Below, piece after piece: positions 16,901-18,113 of a DNA stretch of 18,113 bases (within the stretch, counting starts at the first letter, position 1; the number at the start of each line of letters is the position of its first letter). Source of the DNA: Elusimicrobia bacterium RIFOXYB2_FULL_49_7 (GTDB taxonomy: Bacteria; Fibrobacterota; OXYB2-FULL-49-7); assembly GCA_001800515.1 (NCBI GenBank), contig MGVN01000191.1:1389-19501 (forward strand), read 5' to 3'. The position numbers were made by a program, and so were the translations under genes. Below the pieces are notes generated by a model. It did no database searches, was not told the DNA's origin, and saw only the letters and a program-made list of their open reading frames with translations.

Positions 16901-18113
16901 AGGATACCGTCAGGGATTCCGGGATCAAATCATCGGCCTGATTGCCTCCGGCCCGGAAGCCGCCTTTTTTGACCGAAAGGGCGGTGTTTTTCTGCGTCAT
17001 CCGGATCAAATGTCAGAAGAGGATCAAATCCTGATGCAGGCGGCCGCCCGGATAGTTTTTTCGGATTCGGATGGAACCTTGGCGGATCAGATACAACGCC
17101 ACATCCGCAATGAAGCCCCTATTTCCAAATTCATCCTCCCGCGCCTCCCGGAAAAAGCGTTTTCAGTCACTGAGAATTTCCGTCAGGACAATCTTCTGTT
17201 TTTCAACGGCTGGGGCGGTTTCACCCAGGACGGCAGGGAATATGTCATCCAGATCAAACCGACAAGCCCCACTCCCATGCCCTGGGTCAATGTGGTGGCC
17301 AATAAACAATTCGGAACCGTCATCACTCAAAGCGGAGGATATTCCTGGTTTGAGAATGCACATGAATTCAGATTGACGCCATGGTATAATGATCCCGTCG
17401 GCGATCCAAGCGGAGAAGCCTTTTATTTGCGGGATGAAGCCTCCGGCCAATTCTGGTCCGCCACTCCCCAACCTGCACCCGGCCATAACGATTATCTCAA
17501 TCGTCACGGATTCGGTTATTCCGTTTTTGAATATGCCCAACATGCGATCAAATCAGAGATGTGGATTTATGTGGATAATGATGCGCCGGTCAAATTCTGG
17601 ATGCTTAAAGTGCGTAATGACTCCGCTGTGGTCCGACGCATGTCTGCCACGGGATTTCTGGAACTGGTCTTAGGCGAGAGCCGGGCTAAGACCCAGATGC
17701 ACCTCCGGACCGGCATTGATTCGAAGACCGGTGCGCTTTTGGCCAGCAACCCTTTTAATACGGATTTTGCGGGCCGAGTGGTCTTTTTTCAAGTCAATGA
17801 ACCCAACCGAAGCGTTTCCGGGGATAGAACCGAGTTTATCGGCAGAAACGGATCGCTCCGTGATCCCGCCTCGCTTCATCGCATCCGCTTATCCGGGAAA
17901 GTCGGTGTCGGGCTTGACCCGGCCGCTGCGCTCCAGGCTTACTTCGAACTGGCACCCGGGCAGGAAAAAGAAATCGTCTTTATTTTGGGGGTGGGCTGGG
18001 ATATCGATGAAGCGCGTGATCTGATCAGCCGATTCAGCGGTGTGCAAGCGGCCTATGCGGCGCGCAGTCGCGTCTGGCAATACTGGAACCATACATTAGG
18101 TACCATCAATATC
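10989..18113 (+). CDS. ndvB: Cyclic beta-1,2-glucan synthase, N-terminal 2,375 residues
   Basis: A very large membrane enzyme that builds linear beta-1,2-glucan from UDP-glucose and cyclises it for the periplasm. The frame is unbroken from 10989 to the window edge, and typical family members have about 2,800-2,900 residues. Regions in order are as follows. The N-terminal domain covers 1-420. Membrane helices lie at about 425-484. The GT84 glycosyltransferase has D640-A-D642, a HDLLEG motif with D754, and the RxxRW form of QxxRW at 785-789. More helices lie at about 822-871 and 963-1000. A glycoamylase-like domain at about 1300-1520 includes DLLASESR, WGISES and HHQGMSF. Two GH94-type beta-sandwich segments lie at about 1590-1850 and 2060-2360, the latter with NGWGGF at 2073 and PWYNDPVGDPSGE. 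The window ends just before the GH94 catalytic barrel. The ATG at 10989 overlaps the previous gene. The ATG at 11013 is an alternative start. No frameshift was seen. Confidence 0.95.
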   Translation, partial: MNAKRGVTMSLYSRWLTEVNRHVVMPFLPAKEKVEYPLLSELFSIDQLDKHGEAMARSHELDPRHNIRDVLLTRLTENESILTETYQKLTEEETAKLNISAAGVWLLDNFFLIEEQIQLARQHLPKSYSRELPRLCSSDLIGLPRVYVLVQDLISHVDGLVNEANLCTIIASYQRVTNLKLGELWAIPIMLRLALIENLRRIATRIAADRRDRNLANSWAIRMLHTADHDPKNIVLDIADMARADIPMSCTFIAELVRKLQSHNPALALVLTWIEQRLTEQGQTIERQVHLDSQQQATNHIAIGNSITSLRLLTAIVWKDFVEAMSHVETILRSDPTGIYPKLNFETRDVYRHVIEKIAKQSRTTESEVAAQVLALAAPHIEPQNRKSHIGYHLIDQGRLLLEQTVRMRPTLWDRFFRAGKKAPLLFYLGTHLLLTAGLTAPVLWLMPCEGKALFWAMTFLLLLGFSQAALALVNWFVTLVIPPRTLPKMDFSKGIPEEFGTLITVPAMLTSSDDIAELLNKIEVCYLSNRADNLYFSLLTDFEDAAEETLPQDALLLELAKNGIQRLNDIYAVNEYQPFLLFHRPRRWNPGEGCWMGYERKRGKLEALNGFLRGREADDFIVEGDSTSLLTIKYVLTLDADTELPRDCARHLIETMAHPLNRPVYDALKKRVVEGYAILQPSVVPSLHGADASWYARIFGSDTGIDPYTRAVSDVYQDLFGEGSFIGKGIYDVDMFTQALANRLPENRILSHDLLEGTYGRAGLVSEIQLIDEFPERYSHDLFRRHRWVRGDWQIAAWLWPKVPGFKEKSVRNPLSLLSQWKIFDNLRRSIVPIGLMFLIILSWLCLTPSWLGFVVTVSIFLLPTLPGVMQKALEIPPRFPLGLHLQSVAGFMGRQLFRVIFALAVLPSEAFANLDAILRTGWRIVISKRKLLQWTASGKAKQGSIKHPLADGRLIRATPLLTLALGALFLVQGRLDGWPLLGLWFVSPVLSWWISRPRILRPPCLSGKQIDFLRKIRRKTWRYFETFAGPEENWLPADNYQEEPCEITAHRTSPTNIGLMLLSNLGGYDLGYYCAGQLIGRIEKSFKSMEALARFRGHFFNWYDTKTLQPLSPHYISTVDSGNLAGYLLTLRSGLLDIKNQSVFHPCFYNGIIDTLRVLEALSGKPAELTKQLGLLENVVKEYEQAPKGLRTALNNVRSLIHRINMLRSLARDKVENETAWWIQALETQCTAQQEDLLFLAPWLINDLPDPTISLDVGPESGLPVSLSRLADESKHAAERIKQLEQLAEQCRTLADQEYDFLYDHSRHLLAIGYDVGKRRQDGSFYDLLASESRLSSFIGIAQGKLPMEHWFSLGRLVTLRQGKTTLLSWGGSMFEYLMPQLIMPSYDNTLLGQTCQAVVERQIAYGHKRGVPWGISESAENSTDAGQNYQYRSFGVPDLGFKRSSKNELVIAPYATALALMVKPEEACENMQRMTALGYEGRYGFYEAIDYSPSRLSPDHSPALIRSFMSHHQGMSFISLVNFFADNLMVKRFEADPIFQATTLLLQERVPKASPFHLKTSSLFRTRAISPEQEDLLRIFSTPHTAIPEIHLLSNGRYHVMITNAGGGYSQWQDLSVTRWNEDLTLDNHGTFIYINDVTNHKLWSAAFQPVCAEPKNYEAIFPQARAEFRRRDQAMETYTEIAVSPEDDIEYRRITLSDLSNKTRTIELTSYAEVVLAPAAADAAHTVFSNLFIQTEILPSHHAILSTRRPRSPGEKCPWMFHLFTVRALPHYELSYETDRLAFIGRGLTTRNPKALQIDGSLGETDGSVLDPIVSIRCRLTLPAGETLSAGFITGMAHTREAAIVLIEKYQDQQLADRVFEMAVIHGKVVLQQLNATEADAQLYGRLASSILYSSRYRRAKPELLLKNRRGQPDLWAYSISGDLPIILLRIGDPAKIDVAAKLIQAHAYWRLKGLPVDLVIWNEERTGYRQGFRDQIIGLIASGPEAAFFDRKGGVFLRHPDQMSEEDQILMQAAARIVFSDSDGTLADQIQRHIRNEAPISKFILPRLPEKAFSVTENFRQDNLLFFNGWGGFTQDGREYVIQIKPTSPTPMPWVNVVANKQFGTVITQSGGYSWFENAHEFRLTPWYNDPVGDPSGEAFYLRDEASGQFWSATPQPAPGHNDYLNRHGFGYSVFEYAQHAIKSEMWIYVDNDAPVKFWMLKVRNDSAVVRRMSATGFLELVLGESRAKTQMHLRTGIDSKTGALLASNPFNTDFAGRVVFFQVNEPNRSVSGDRTEFIGRNGSLRDPASLHRIRLSGKVGVGLDPAAALQAYFELAPGQEKEIVFILGVGWDIDEARDLISRFSGVQAAYAARSRVWQYWNHTLGTINI

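Overview
The window is typical bacterial sequence of moderate GC with densely packed genes. Fe-S ATPases, NifX-like cofactor proteins and a UroD-type methyltransferase fragment point to an anaerobe. A lipoprotein and a cyclic beta-glucan synthase point to a Gram-negative cell envelope. Desulfobacterota fits best, and a PVC or Omnitrophota-like lineage is possible. The sequence alone does not settle this. I see no tRNA, rRNA, CRISPR array or insertion sequence.

Layout. (1) Positions 2-595 (+) are the 3' part of a metallo-beta-lactamase-fold hydrolase. (2) Positions 728-3781 (-) are a tight operon of three NifX/NifB-like metal-cluster proteins, two MinD-type ATPases with inserted ferredoxin domains, and a tiny Cys-rich protein whose frame is broken by a 7-bp tandem duplication. 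Upstream of it (3795-3808) is a perfectly spaced sigma-54 -24/-12 promoter that would start the transcript almost on the first ATG, with dyads further upstream. (3) Positions 4000-4625 (+) are the fused remains of an ABC permease and its ATPase, followed by an unassigned ORF. (4) Positions 5009-7143 (+) are an operon of a TPM-domain membrane protein, an unusual nucleotidyltransferase and LemA, closed by a strong hairpin terminator. (5) Positions 7285-8779 are a DUF6629-like membrane protein and a convergent AraC regulator whose 3' ends overlap by 92 bp. (6) Positions 8897-10422 are a UroD-family gene and a convergent LVIVD-repeat lipoprotein gene, both cut off at a shared junction; the lipoprotein gene is also frameshifted. 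A 14-bp inverted repeat lies between the AraC gene and the UroD-type gene. (7) Positions 10601-10999 are a shortened MarC-like membrane gene that overlaps by 11 bp the start of a very large cyclic beta-1,2-glucan synthase gene (ndvB type). That gene runs off the window after 2,375 codons, just before its GH94 catalytic barrel.

How it works together. The left operon looks like a regulated Fe-S or Mo/Fe cofactor handling module, in which ferredoxin-ATPases act with NifX-type carriers. The TPM/LemA operon is an envelope-associated module. The glucan synthase would make periplasmic cyclic glucans.

A recurring theme is erosion. Several genes end at apparent deletion junctions or carry small frameshifts (about 730, 4390, 7916-8007, 9720, 10125 and 10740), while the genes between them look intact. 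This could be real gene decay or, in part, an assembly artefact.
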